Part shown: positions 35,426-47,234 of the stretch, piece by piece
How the letters are laid out: every line of letters begins with the position of its first letter
Position numbering within the stretch: position 1 is the first letter of the stretch
The notes under the pieces: model-generated
What the model was told of the DNA's origin: nothing
The model's database searches: none
What the model saw: only the letters and a program-made list of their open reading frames with translations
Assembly (NCBI RefSeq): GCF_039555335.1
Contig: NC_092629.1
Location: 32,386,203 to 32,450,202, forward strand
From: Amphiura filiformis
Taxonomy: Eukaryota; Echinodermata; Ophiuroidea; Amphilepidida; Amphiuridae
Reading direction: 5' to 3'
Length of the DNA stretch: 64,000 nucleotides
Made by a program: the position numbers and the translations under genes

Positions 35426-35473
35426 AGGAACCAAATGCACGTACTACCATGAATACCCTGCCAAAAAGCACAG
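35426..35473 (+). CDS. Linker exon, unit 5 (48 bp), directly before IgGFc exon 2
   Basis: Between gttaacgcag and ACAG|GTAAGA lie 48 bp encoding EPNARTTMNTLPKSTG, phase 1-1, three codons longer than most. The hydrophobic frame upstream has a TAG and no ATG, so here the unit works best as an internal exon. IgGFc exon 2 starts 351 bases further in matching phase. Confidence 0.5.
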
Positions 35474-35823
35474 GTAAGAGGCATTGCAGTGGCATAGCCG
35501 GGATTTGTCTAGAGGGAGTAAAGAGGCGAGTTTGAAGGGATGGAGGGGGAGAAATTTGACAAAAATTGGCTAAAAATATCACAGCGGCCATTGTGTACGT
35601 TTCCTTTGTTTCACTTGTGCATCTGATGCATCGATAATACATGTAATCTATAGTTTCCATTGCGCATTGGACTGAAAGTGTGAATATCCAATAATTATTA
35701 CGGACTGACAACCGTCGCGTTAATTAAATATAATCTTACGGCTTATATAGATATTGTTTACTATCTTCATCGGTTTTACTGCCATGTTTATGTTACCTTT
35801 ACGTATCATTTCTTCTGATTTAG

Positions 35824-37092
35824 GAGTGGACGACAATGGAATGACGAATGAATATGTGTTTACTGTCCCAACAGTTGGTCCGACCATGGTTTTCGGCTAT
35901 GGCTTGATTTCCTTTTACCCACACGTATTTATCACAACACCGTCAAGAGATCCTGTTAATGTGACGCTCTCTTTTCCTTCGCTCAATAATGTGAAATTTC
36001 GTACCATCGACCGTGACCATCACGTAGATATCACGTTGCCATTTGAATTTCGTCTTAATCATGGCGATGGCAAGCAAAATGTAACCGGTATAATAAGATC
36101 ATCGGGAATGGTGACTGTTCATGTTATAGATACTGGATATATCGAAAGTGATATATTTACTGTTTACTCATCTTCGCGTTTAGGAAATGTGTATTACGTG
36201 GCAACATACACGCCACACACTTCATTCTTCTGTGTTACCGCGCTTTCTCCCGATACAGTCGTTTCAGTTAGGAAAAAATTCCAACAAATTAATATTTATC
36301 ATCTCAGACAGTACGAGAGTTACAGGTTTGATGGAAGTGGTGGTGAAGACCTGTCTGGAACGCGAATAGAAAGCAATAAGCCAGTTGCTGTGATAGCTGG
36401 TGGTATCGCAGCAATAGGACGGGTTGGGTTGGATACTGGATGGGTTGGATACGGTGACGAAGCACTCGAGCAACTCCCACCAGTCAGCAGTTGGGGACAC
36501 ACCCATGTTTTAGCACCGTTTCTCTATGCGCGCCCGTATGTTTTCAGAGTTTATGCAGGAACTATGCTCACAACTTTGCACATCTCTGATGATGATGCCG
36601 TAACTATTCTTCCAGAAGACTTTTACGAAGGAATAGGCGATAAAGTTCTCATACTTCTCTCGAACCAACCAGTCATGGTATCGCAGTACTATACTGGAAA
36701 CGGCATTCAAAATTTTGAATCCATGATCATTATTCCACCAGTCACATCATACACCAGTAATGTAACATTCTCAGTATTTAGGTATGAAGGAATATCATTT
36801 GAATCAAGTGATTACTCGAGTGAGTACCATCCGGATAGCTACTATATTAATGTTGTAATGGAGTGTACATACATAGATGGACTCTTATTGGACAATCAGG
36901 CAACAGTTTGGGATGATCAGCTTTCTTCAGATAATAAAGAAATGTGTTGCGTCAGGAAAGACATCGATACAGGAGAACATTATATAGAGCATGAGAACCC
37001 GAATGCCAAATTCTTTGTTTACGTGTATGGTATTTGCAGTGGTGAGTGTGCTTCATCCTACGTCTACCCGGCATCAGACGTATATTTTAGAA
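35824..37092 (+). CDS. IgGFc-binding domain exon 2, intact (phase 1)
   Basis: Acceptor tctgatttag, donor AGAA|GTAAGT, 1269 bp (423 codons), phase 1-1. Reading on without splicing adds SKCDKAACLCLVLVNLNT and a stop at 37146-37148, so the exon may be terminal; an AATAAA follows at about 37248. Diagnostic stretches: NEYVFTVPTVGPT, PHVFITTPSRDPVNVTLSFP, VTGIIRSSGMVTVHVIDTGY, SSRLGNVYYVATYTPHTSFF, LSGTRIESNKPVAVIAGG, EALEQLPPVSSWGHTHVLAP, ESMIIIPPVTSYTSNVTFSV, EMCCVRKDIDTGEHYIEHEN. It is an extracellular recognition module as found in FCGBP-like proteins, which are mucus-associated and secreted. IgG binding itself cannot be expected in an invertebrate, so the true ligand is unknown. The upstream linker unit at 35426 is in matching phase. 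Confidence 0.88.
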
Positions 37093-37469
37093 GTAAGTGT
37101 GACAAAGCTGCTTGTTTATGCTTGGTGCTTGTCAATTTAAACACATGACGTAAACTGATGTTTTCTCTGAAGTTTCAAATACAAGATATACAGGATGATC
37201 GTAAAATGTAAAGCACATAATTATATATAAGATTGGCCATAAGTTATAATAAAATAGTAATGTGAAAACAAGCGTTCAAAGACTATTTTTAATCAATATT
37301 AATTGCGAAAATGATATAAAGCGAATTCCAGTCCATACCAGACGAGACCATAGTGGTTATAAAGAGCTATATGAAGACTGAAGAGTGCATAATTATTGTA
37401 CTACTAAATAAGAACAATAATGTACCAACATCGCATGAAAACCTAATCCTCCAACTATTTGTTTCATGC

Positions 37470-37578
37470 ATGATGGCCGCCTTTTGTGTTTCCTCTACAT
37501 TGTGTTTACTATGTTTTGTTTTTTCCTTCGTTAACGCAGAGGAATCGAACGGATGTACTACCCTGCCAACAAGCACAG
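37470..37578 (+). CDS. Signal peptide plus linker exon, unit 6
   Basis: ATG at 37470 or 37473 opens MMAAFCVSSTLCLLCFVFSF then VNA|EESNGCTTLPTSTG and donor ACAG|GTAAGA in phase 1. This is the most signal-peptide-like of the series, with a different N-terminus from units 1 and 4. A Cys replaces the usual Arg in the linker. The core exon would be 37540-37578. Confidence 0.55.
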
Positions 37579-38923
37579 GTAAGAGGCATTGCAGTGGCAT
37601 AGCCGGGATTTTTCTAGAGGGAGTAGGGAGGCGAGTTTCAAGGAGGGAGGGGTAGAAATTTGATTAAAATGGGCAAAAATATCTCAAATATCATGGCGGC
37701 CATTTTTGTACGTTTTCTTTGTTTCACTTGTGCATCGGATTTTACAATAATACAAGAAATGATCTCAATAAGTAGTAAATATAGTAAAGAATCTATTAAA
37801 ATTTGGGTAGATTTCGGGTCTTGGTTGCATTATCATTGCGCATTGCAATTGGTCTGAAAGTATGAAAATGACCCTTTATTAATGTGGAACACAAAATAAT
37901 GTGAAGAACAAATTTCCTCCCTTTTCCGTGACATGTGCAGAAAGAAATGTGATATCTGTATACCTTTTCAAAACTTTTGTTATACATTAAAAGGATTTAC
38001 TTCTAACATTATATAGAGCAATTTTGATTCTTTTATGAGAATTTTACTTTTTGTTGTAATTTTTTATAATATCCCGATACTTTCCTGTCCTCGTGTAAAA
38101 TCCTAATTCTACAAGCATTTACGACCTTCTTGTATCAAGTGTCGCTACGCGAGGACACCAAGTATATGGATAGAATGTCACCCCCCTTACGATATATTAA
38201 GTTTTCCCATAAGTAAAAATAAAAAATTCATGTAAAAGCAAGCGTTCAAAGGCTATGTTTAATCAATATTATTTTAACAATATTTTAAAGCGAAATCCAG
38301 TCCATACAGGACTTGACCAGAGTGGTTATCACGAGCTACATGAAGACTGAAGAGTGCAAAATTGTGCTGCCTTTAGGGTAGACTAGGTATTGTTGGTCGA
38401 AATAGCCAAACAATCTATTTTCATTATCTAAATCAATATATTATTGGAAAATAACACTTTGATGTTTTGCAAAAGTTCATTCTACAAATCATATATTTTG
38501 AAAACATGCTTGATTTATTGTTGTTAATGAGTTATTTACGTTTTACAAAAGTGTTGTGGTTTCAGCCCTCTTTACAACATATAAGAACCACAGGACCTAC
38601 AAAAATATGTCTGTGATATTTGAATTCTTCTACGCTCTCGCTATGAAATGAGAAATGCAATTTTTGCCAAAGCTCACTACCGTTCGCAAGATGCTGTGAA
38701 CTACCAAATCGCAACAGTTTAAAATAGCGTCTAACCTTTTAAGAACTATATAACAACAATAACGTACCAACATCCCAGCAACACCTAATTTCCCTCAACC
38801 AATTCTTCCATGTATGATGACCACCTTTCATATGAGCTTAATTGGTACATGCCTATTGTTATAGTGTATTGTTTCTCTGCATTGGTTTTCCTACGTTTTG
38901 TTTTTCTTCCTTTGTTAACGCAG
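37579..38923. other. Recurrent-unit spacer with dispersed repeat R
   Basis: It carries the same unit blocks as 27086-28017 and, at 38385-38740, a diverged copy of dispersed repeat R. No exon was found. Confidence 0.5.
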
Positions 38924-38953
38924 AGGAAACGAATGGACGAACTACAAGCACAG
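38924..38953 (+). CDS. Linker exon, unit 7 (30 bp)
   Basis: The core is shortened by 9 bp to ETNGRTTSTG, still in frame (phase 1-1) with donor ACAG|GTAAGA. The hydrophobic frame starting at MPIV upstream is not in phase with the linker, so no signal peptide is formed. Confidence 0.35.
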
Positions 38954-39556
38954 GTAAGATGCATTGCAGTGCCACAGCCGGGATTTTTCTAGAGGGAGTG
39001 GGGCGAGTTTTATGGGGGAGGGGGACAGTTTGTTGACAATATCTAAAATATCAGGGCGGCCATTTTGTACATTTTCTTTGTTTTACTTGAGCATCTGATG
39101 TATCAACAATACATATAATTATCATAATATTTTAATGAATATAATAAAGCATTTATTAAAATTTGTTTCGAATCTTGGTTGAGTTTCCATCGCGCATTAT
39201 TTACTTATATTTGCGGGACCCCTTTTCTCCCTTTCCGTGACTTGTGCAGCAAGAAATTCGATATTTGTACACATTTTCAGAACGTTTTTCATACACTAAA
39301 AGGATTTGCTTCCAAATAAAGAGCTAATTTGATTCCTTTCTGAGAATTAAAGAAAAGTGTAAGAATGACATAGACCAGACGAGACCAGGGTGGTTATGAA
39401 AAGCTATATATTAGAAGAGTGAAACGTGCAGAATTATGCTACCTTAGGGACTATTATGACAACAATAATGTACCAACATCCCAATAACATCGTAATTCCC
39501 TCAACTAATTCTTCCATGCATGATGACCACCTTTCATATGAGCTTAATATTGGTAT

Positions 39557-39671
39557 ATGCCTATTGTTAGATTGTATTGTTTTATTCTATATTGTGTTTA
39601 CTACGTTTTGTGTTTTTCCTTTCATAACGTAGAGGAAACGAATGGACATACTACCCTACCAACAAGCACAG
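39557..39671 (+). CDS. Signal peptide plus linker exon, unit 8, before IgGFc exon 3
   Basis: The frame reads MPIVRLYCFILYCVYYVLCF then SFHNV|EETNGHTTLPTSTG, with phase-1 donor ACAG|GTAAGA. It is two codons longer than unit 1 through compensating indels that keep frame. The acceptor alternative is cgtag at 39632. IgGFc exon 3 starts 431 bases downstream in matching phase. Units 8 plus exon 3 could form a complete two-exon secreted protein of about 450 residues. Confidence 0.55.
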
Positions 39672-40102
39672 GTAAGAGGCATTGCAGCGGCATAGCCGGG
39701 ATTTGTCTAGATTATAAGAGGAGAAGAGGCGAGTTTGAAGGATTGAGGGTAGAAATTTAAAAATGGGCAAAAATATTTAAAATATCACGGCGACATTTTG
39801 TAGGTTTTCTTTGTTTCACTTGTGCACCTGATGTGTCGATAATACCTGTAGTTATCAAATAATAGAAAATAAAGTAAAGAATCTATTAAAATTTTGAGGT
39901 TTCGAATCTTCATTGAGTTTCCATTGCGCATTGCAAATGGACTGAAAGTGTGAATATCCAATAATTATTACGGACTGGCAACCGTCGCGTTAATGAAAGA
40001 CATTTGCCTGAATCTTACGGCTTATATAGATATTGTTTATCGAGTTACTGAACTTGCTGCCATGTTAATGTTACCTTTTATGTATCATTTCTTCTGGTAT
40101 AG

Positions 40103-41326
40103 GAGTAGACGACAGCGAAATGACGAGTGAATATGTGTTTACTGTCCCAACAGTTGGCCCGACAGTTACGTACAAACGTCTTTACCCACACGTATTTATC
40201 ACAACACCGTCAAAAGATCCTGTTGCTGTGACGCTCTCTATTCCTTCACTCAATTATGCGAGTTATCATACCATCGACCGGGAACATCACGCCGATATCA
40301 CGTTGCCATTTGAATTTCGTCTTAATCTTGACGGTGGAAAGCAAAATGTAACCGGTATAATAAGAACATCGGGAATGATAACTGTGCATGTTATAGATAC
40401 TGAATATATCGAAAGTGATATATTTACTGTTTATTCATCTTCGCGTTTAGGAAATTTGTATTATGTGGCAACATACACGCCAGACACTTCTTTCTTCTGT
40501 GTTACCGCGATTTTTCCCGATACAGTCGTTTCAGTTAGGAAAAAATTCCAACAAAATAATATTTATCATCTCAGACAGTACGAGAGTTACAGTTTTGATG
40601 GAAGTGATGGTGAAGACCTGTCTGGAACGCGAATAGAAAGTAACAAGCCAGTTGCTGTAATAGCTGGTGGTAACGTAGCAATAAGAGGATGGATTGGAAA
40701 CGGCGACGGAGCACTCGAGCAACTCCCACCAGTGAGCAGTTGGGGACATACCTATGTTTTAGCACCGTTTCTCTATTCAGACCTGTATGTTTTCAGAGTT
40801 TATGCAGGAACTATGTTCACAACTTTGCACATCTCTAATAATGATACGGTAACTATTCTTCCAGAAGACTTTTACGAAGGAACAGGTGATAAAGTCCTCA
40901 CACTGATATCAGACCAACCTGTTATGGTCTCGCAGTACCTTACTGGAAGAGGCCGTCAAAATTTTGAATCAATGATCATTATTCCACCGGTCACATCATA
41001 CACCAGTAATGTAACATTCTCTGTATTTCGGTATAAAGGATTTCGCAATAATAACAGGGACCATCTAGCCCTCTATTATATCAATGTTGTAATGGAGTGT
41101 ACATACATAAATGGACTCTTATTGGACAATCAGGAAACAGTTTGGGATGATCAGCTTTCTTCAGATAATAAAGAAATGTGTTGCGTCAGGAAAGGCATCG
41201 ATACAGGAGAACATTATATAGAGCATGCGAATCCGAATGCCCAGTTCTTTGTTTACGTTTATAGTATTTGCAGTGGTCGGTGTGCTTCATCCTACGTCTA
41301 CCCGGCATCAGACGTATATTTTAGAA
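40103..41326 (+). CDS. IgGFc-binding domain exon 3, intact (phase 1)
   Basis: Acceptor tctggtatag, donor AGAA|GTAAGT, 1224 bp (408 codons), phase 1-1. Unspliced reading ends SKCDKAWCLSI and stop at 41359-41361, followed by AATAAA near 41475. It keeps all blocks seen in exon 2, for example PHVFITTPSKDPVAVTLSIP, SNKPVAVIAGG, PPVSSWGHTYVLAPF and CSGRCASSYVYPASDVYF. It differs from exon 2 mainly in the region after TVGPT, in the glycine-rich loop after VIAGG, and in the FRYKGFRNNNRD stretch. Those segments are also where exon 1 differs, so variation is concentrated in a few loops. Confidence 0.88.
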
Positions 41327-41626
41327 GTAAGTGTGACAAAGCTTGGTGCTTGTCAATTTAAACACATGACGTAAACTGATGTTTTCTCTGAAGTTTCAAA
41401 TGCACGATATACAGGATGATTTGATCAGCCATAAAAAGTAAAGCACATATTATATATAAGTTTGGCCGCAAGTGAAAATAAAATAGTAATGTAAAAACGA
41501 GCGATCAAAGACTATTGTTAACCAATATTAATTGACCAAATGATGTTGAGCGAAATCCAGTTCATATCAGACGAGACCAAAGTGGCTATAAAGAGCTATA
41601 TAAAGACAGAAAATTGTACTACCTTA

Positions 41627-42510
41627 CTCCCCATTCCTGAAAAATACAGCACTAATTTTTGGGATTAAAAAATATTATCCTGTTTTGCCAAATGAAACAT
41701 AGCTAAATCCTAATCCTTTTGCTAGTCCTAACTAGCAATAAAAGTCAAATGGTAATATTTGGTCAATTTTTGGAGATAAGGGCCAAAAACATACGTTTTT
41801 TTGGTGTGTTTTTCGTATGCTGTAACAATCAAGCCCAAAGACGAGCATGTCTAGGCATTAACAGCTGAAATCTTGGAGATAACGCTGACGAAACTTTGGC
41901 CAGGTACAAGTGACCTGGTGAACGAAGGGGGTTGCCGTAGATACCTGGTCGGGGTATTTTTACAGGACAGGCTAGTGTAGCCGACAATCGGGCGTTACCC
42001 TGATCGGAACCGCCTGTAAACGAGGTCTTTTAATCATGGATCATCCGCCCCGCCATTACCAGATGAACCACGGGGAGAGCGGAGATTTTTTTAGGTCCTG
42101 CGGGGAATCGAATCCGGGACCTCTCGCACTAAAGGCAAAGACCTTAACCAGTGCGCCACGCTGCTGCCTCTGTACTAAGACTAATTTCAGTTTATGCATT
42201 CTAATTTTTGGAAAAGACTAATTTCTTTCTTATAAGCATCTCATAAGTAACTCAAAAAAGTGAAAGTTAAAGCAAAATTTCAGCATATACTCAAGATTTT
42301 GAATGCTTAGACTTGTTCCAAGTCTTTGATTTTTGTGACTCGATTGTCAGAAAACATGCCGAAATGGATGTTTTTTGCTCTTTGTCAAGAAATTAGTAAA
42401 ATAATGAACTTTTTCTTTTATTTTCAGATTGAGCTATGTTTCATTTGGCAGAACTTGCTAATATTTTTTTAATGCCAAAAAATAGTGCTGCATTTTTCTG
42501 GAATTGGGAG
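41627..42510. mobile_element. Inverted-repeat element flanked by TA, with nested SINE
   Basis: Left ctccccattcctgaaaaata then cagcactaattttt; right aaaaatagtgctgcattttt then ctggaattgggag. TA flanks both ends. Related units (for example 38740) read accttttaagaactatataa at the site. No transposase. A tRNA-like SINE lies inside. Confidence 0.75.
41885..42170 (-). mobile_element. tRNA-derived SINE remnant
   Basis: Read on the minus strand from about 42170: ggcagcagcgtggcgcactg gttaag (A-box like), then ggtcccggattcgattcccc (B-box like). A non-tRNA body follows to about 41885. The acceptor arms do not pair, so it is not a functional tRNA gene. Confidence 0.6.
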
Positions 42511-42620
42511 TAGGGACTACATAACAACAATAATGTACCAACATCCAAATAACACGTAATTTCCCCAACTAATTCTTTGATGTATGATGACCTCCTTTCA
42601 TATGAGCTTAATTGGTACGT

Positions 42621-42722
42621 ATGCCTATTGTTATAGTGTATTGTTTCCCTACATTGTGTTTACTACGTTTTGTTTTTCCCTTTGTTAACCATGTTAACGC
42701 AGAGGAATCGAATGGTAGCTAA
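42621..42722 (+). pseudogene. Signal peptide plus linker exon, unit 9, truncated
   Basis: The frame MPIVIVYCFPTLCLLRFVFP then FVNHVNA|EESNGS ends at TAA after GGTAGC. A 12-bp in-frame duplication (gttaaccat...) precedes the cleavage site. The linker is cut short because the rest of the unit was deleted up to ctactttaagaacta. A short splice G|GTAGCT after AAT is possible but would give only 12 bp of linker exon. Confidence 0.5.
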
Positions 42723-42741
42723 ATTGTTCTACTTTAAGAAC

Positions 42742-43628
42742 TACCGGGTGTCCCAAAAAAGGTTACATGTAGATTTTTGAAAATATTCTAAGTTAATGTT
42801 AACAAATATAACTATCCTTTTCATGACATAATCTTTGTACCCTCTACTAGTACCCCCGTGAATGTCAAGTTCACAACCTATGTACTTAGCCCGCATTGCA
42901 GGCATTCCTGACCAAGCTCTTTACGTGACATAATGCAACACGAGGTTCATACCACCACTGTCACGGTCACCGTGCATTTGGCGGGCACTTGAGTAGGCCC
43001 AGCCATAGCATGGCAGATGCAGTGTTTTATTCTGAAAAAGAATAAAACTTGTTCAGTTATATTTCAAGAGTTCAGTCAGAAATGTAAAAATAAACAGCAG
43101 CAATTTCAAGTCAACGAACCCAAGCAAGGCCTAAATGCAAATTAAGATTGTTATTCATTTCACTATGTTGATGACAGGAGATACAGCATGCAGAACTGCT
43201 TTCACCAAAAACGTGTTCTTCTTTAATGACCATCTTCCTTTATTTGTTACCACCAAGTGTCAAAAAGCACTAACTGATATATTTTCAGTGCGCAATATTT
43301 AATATTCATATATGTTTCTTTTGTGCAATAAGTTCAACAATTAATGAAAGATAAGAGAAACATAAAAAGTAATAGAGAAAAAATCAAAAAACAAAATCGT
43401 GCTTGTGTTCAACTTTCGTTGTGCGATATTTTGATGGTTAGCCACTCTTGACGCCCCTGTCATCTTGCGCTCATAAGTAAAGTTGCTCTTAAGATACGGA
43501 ATTGAAACTTAGCAAACAGTTACTAGAAGGATCAATAAATAATATTTGAAAAAATGACATTGTTTTGATGTACCATCACAAAATGCGGCTCATTTTCTAC
43601 ATGTAACCTTGTTATGGGACACCTTGTA
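42742..43628. mobile_element. Mariner-derived non-autonomous element
   Basis: TIRs ccgggtgtcccaaaaaaggt then tacatgtaga (left) and ctacatgtaaccttgttatg then ggacaccttg (right), flanked by TA. The empty site is seen in other units (aagaactatataacaac). Inside is non-coding sequence shared with 46409-47234 in inverted order. Confidence 0.85.
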
Positions 43629-43724
43629 TATAACAACAATGTACTCGTGAACATTCAAGTAACACGTAATTCCCTCAACTAATTCTTTCATGTATGTTGA
43701 CCACCTTTCGAGCTTAATTGGTGC

Positions 43725-43833
43725 ATGCCTATTGTTAAAATTTATTGTTTTCCTATATTGTGTTTACAACGTTTTTTTTCCTTTGTTAACGCAGATGAAA
43801 CGAATGGACGTACTACCCTGCCAACAAGCACAG
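43725..43833 (+). CDS. Signal peptide plus linker exon, unit 10
   Basis: MPIVKIYCFPILCLQRFFSF then VNA|DETNGRTTLPTSTG, with phase-1 donor ACAG|GTAAGA. It is the last unit of the array and the nearest potential signal-peptide exon upstream of the PGRP exon at 47950, which accepts phase 1. The core is 43795-43833. Confidence 0.55.
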
Positions 43834-43984
43834 GTAAGAGTCATTGCAGTAGCATAGCCGGAATTTGTCTAGAGGAAGTCGGGAGGGAGGGGAGAGGGAG
43901 AAATGTGACAAAAAATTTGAATGAAAATTTTAAAACTTGTGCGCTGATAGCAATGCGTTCTTTAATTATGATTTAAGTTAAAAC

Positions 43985-44215
43985 AATTTGATCCAAACAC
44001 AAGAAAATTTCCACTTCTCGGTTACTCCAACTATCATCAGCGTGACTGAGACTGTGATGTTGATCATCAGGTCGGTCATGACCTTTTTGACCTTAGACTT
44101 GATTACAGTCTCGTAGACTCCTGGAAGTTTGAACCTGCCCCCGTCTTTGTTGAGAGATGGCTGGTTGACTCTGATTTGCACTGCCTCCTTGACTCCCCGT
44201 TCAAACGGTAGATTT
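43985..44215 (-). mobile_element. Penelope-like element, C-terminal endonuclease fragment
   Basis: On the minus strand, RGVKEAVQIRVNQPSLNKDG followed by GRFKLPGVYETVI matches the end of the GIY-YIG endonuclease region of Penelope retroelements; a homologous stretch lies at 50040-50385. It is a fragment only. Confidence 0.7.
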
Positions 44216-44367
44216 AAGACAGAAACATCTCCATATGCTAATTAGGTGAGGGGTAAGAGGTTAGGGTTAGGGGTTAGGTTTAGGGGTCGTTTGTGGTAAA
44301 TGCCCGGGGTAAATGCCACATTTACCGTTCAAACCACCTATGATCTCTGTCTAACATCACGCCAGTA

Positions 44368-44546
44368 CAGTGGCGTAGCGTGGGTCATCATATTGGGTGG
44401 GGGCACCGACCATGATGGGGGGGGGGGGGCACCGGGTCTGATTGGGGGTACGTGCCGTTTTGTGGCAATTTTCCTATGGGATTTTATAAATTTTGCAATC
44501 GATGGGGGCGCACGTGCCCCCGTGCGCCTATGACGCTACGCCACTG
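44368..44546. mobile_element. hAT-like MITE (cagtggcgtagcg ends)
   Basis: TIRs cagtggcgtagcgtgggtca and tgacgctacgccactg enclose about 180 bp with a G14 run. The ends resemble widespread hAT termini; the family is inferred. Confidence 0.75.
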
Positions 44547-45577
44547 CATCAGCAAGCTTGCGTTTGTCAAGCTCCTTAAAAAAGGATAAAAACGCTCCCT
44601 TTTGAAAGTTGGAATTGGACAGATTGTTCAGAAATGAGTTCATTTGGACAAAGAAAAAGATTGCTTTGAAAATCGCGTCTTTCGCGCCAATAGATCTGTC
44701 AGCTGACGATAAAGCGGAAGTAGAAATACGATTAAAGCAATAATGTGTGATTTGCATAAAGAATAGATTTCTATTTAAATGTTTGTTTTCACTGATCATA
44801 TTATCCCCTTTTATTTGCGAGAAAAACCAATGAGGTATAACGAAGAAAATTGCGATTTCATTCCAGCGCTTACAATGCGTGTACTACTCTCGCCGATCGT
44901 TACAATCATGTAATACTACACGGAGCATCAGGTTCGACGTGTGTACACATAAGCTGACATCCACGGAAAATGTTAGCAAGCAGTCGATCGATAAACTCTG
45001 AATAAAACCGGGTCGACCCGGTTTTAATATAAAAAGTTACATTTTACTGTTATTAAAGCACTTCAGGCTTAGTCTTTTACGTGGTATTTTAGTACACCAC
45101 TGGGCATTATAATTATGCAAAAAGTAGAAATCCGAGTAAAATTTAGGGCGTCGCTGTGAAGCAAATCACACATTATGGCTTTAACGAAATCAGAGGTCAA
45201 AGAGCACGAAACGTCAAAAGAACGTCAACAACAGAAATTCGCTCGCCTCGTGGAAAAGAGAACGAAGACCTAGAAACGCAATTCCAATTGTAACATTGCC
45301 TCGAAATGTATCCGCAAATGGGTGAAGAATTGTTCCCAGCGTATTCTTAGCGACCCGGAGTTGTTTGTGCTCGCACATGGTTTGAATTTTGCTGTCACAC
45401 CAAAATTCCAATTGTAGAAGTTGTTACAACGACCGAACGTTTATGTCGGAATTTATCAGATATACACGCCAATGAATTGCGATCCAAAGTTGTCAATCTC
45501 GTGAGTAAACCCAAGAAAAGTAACTATAATCTGTTCGTTTAAACATTTTCAGTGATAGATCAGAATTATCTCTTTTG
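44547..45577. other. Non-coding, Penelope-related flank
   Basis: No intact frame. The region lies between Penelope endonuclease and reverse-transcriptase fragments and may be diverged Penelope sequence; I could not confirm that. Confidence 0.3.
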
Positions 45578-45850
45578 TTCAATGGAAACTTTTACGAACA
45601 ACAAGCGATGGGCCTCCCCTTATTGCCGATATTGTGCAACATCTACATGAAACACCTGGAAAAACGAGCAATCCACTTTGTGGTGATATCGTTATGTAGA
45701 TGACACTCGTTGCAAACTCAAGATGTGTTATTCGCAAAAGTTCACAGACCATCTCTGACCTCCCTGGATCAGGACATGAAATTTACTACCGAATCGGATA
45801 GTTCATCAAAGTCCAAATCTATCGCAAGAGCACAGACACGGTACCCCTTT
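45578..45850 (+). mobile_element. Penelope-like reverse transcriptase fragment
   Basis: In one frame FNGNFYEQQAMGLPLLPILC then NIYMKHLEKRA, and after a frame change RYVDDT (the RT catalytic YVDD box), then LTSLDQDMKFTTESD. These match the Penelope RT palm order (QxxGxxMGSP-like, NLYME-like, YVDDT, IKFT). Frameshifts and stops make it inactive. Confidence 0.75.
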
Positions 45851-45852
45851 AC

Positions 45853-46082
<230 letters not shown>

Positions 46083-46408
46083 GGAACACTAACCCTAATC
46101 CCAAACCTAACCAAACCCTCAACCTAAATCCCGACCCAATATCTCAATTTTGCTATTAGTCATGTAAGTAGTACTTATGGAAATTCTTCGCAATTTTATA
46201 TGTACGTAACTCGAGGGGGAGGGGGTAAAAAGTTATGTACGCTTTGTACGTAAATGAAGACGGCGAAAATTATTGATGGCCCCTAATGTTACTTCGTATT
46301 TTTTGTTCTTATGTTGATGAAATAAGAATCGCAAAATGTTCTGGTAAGCAATCGGCCTTCGGGCATAAACAATCGTTTAGTCATGAAAATATATGAAGAA
46401 ACCCTTAT

Positions 46409-47234
46409 TACAAGGTGTCCCATAAAAAGGTTATATGTAGAAAATTAGCCCATTTTGTGATGGTACAAGAAAAAAGTGTCTTTTTTCAGATATTATTGAT
46501 GCACCATTCTTGTAATTATCTGCTAAGTTTCAGTTTCAATTCCGTATCTTAAAAGCAACTTAACTTATGAGCACAAGACAAAAAGGGGTATCAAGAGTGT
46601 CTAACAATCAAAATATCACCGCCTGTCGCCCAACAAAAGTTGAACATAATTTCTAATTCATAACTTTTTAATTTAATTTTTTTTTTTCATGGTTGAATTA
46701 AGAAACATATTGAAAAATTAAGTAATGTACAAAATAAATCAGTTTTAGATTGTACACTGTACACTGAAAATAAATCAGTTTTAGATTGTACACTGAAAAT
46801 AAATCAGTTTTAGATTGTACACTGAAAATAAATCAGTTTTAGATTGTACACTGAAAATAAATCAGTTTTAGATTGTACACTGAAAATAAATCAGTTTTAG
46901 ATTGTACACTGAAAATAAATCAGTTTTAGATTGTACACTGAAAATAAATCAGTTTTAGATTGTACACTGAAAATAAATCAGTTTTAGATTGTACACTGAA
47001 AATAATTCAGTTTTAAACCTCGTGTTGCATAATGAGTCACGTAAAGATCTTGCTCAGGAATGTATGGAATGCGGGATAAATATGAAAGTCGTGAACTTGA
47101 CATTCACAGGGTACTAGTAGAAGGTATCTAGACATGTCATAAAAAGAACACTAATATATTTATTTGTTAACATTAACTTAAATTATTTTCAAGAATCTAC
47201 ATGTCACTTTCTGTTGGGGAGGGGACACCCGGTA
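46409..47234. mobile_element. Mariner-derived element, second copy, inverted
   Basis: TIRs caaggtgtcccataaaaagg then ttatatgtaga and tctacatgtcactttctgtt...ggggacacccgg, flanked by TA. The interior matches 42742-43628 in opposite orientation (cctcgtgttgcataatg). It carries an internal minisatellite. Confidence 0.8.
46730..47005. repeat. 29-bp minisatellite
   Basis: The unit aaaataaatcagttttagat then tgtacactg is repeated head to tail about nine times with almost no divergence and no spacers, inside the mariner-derived element. Confidence 0.95.

Noticed and set aside
46730..47005. 29-bp regularly spaced repeat resembling a CRISPR array
   Set aside because: Units are directly adjacent without unique spacers and lie inside a mariner-derived element in a eukaryotic genome.
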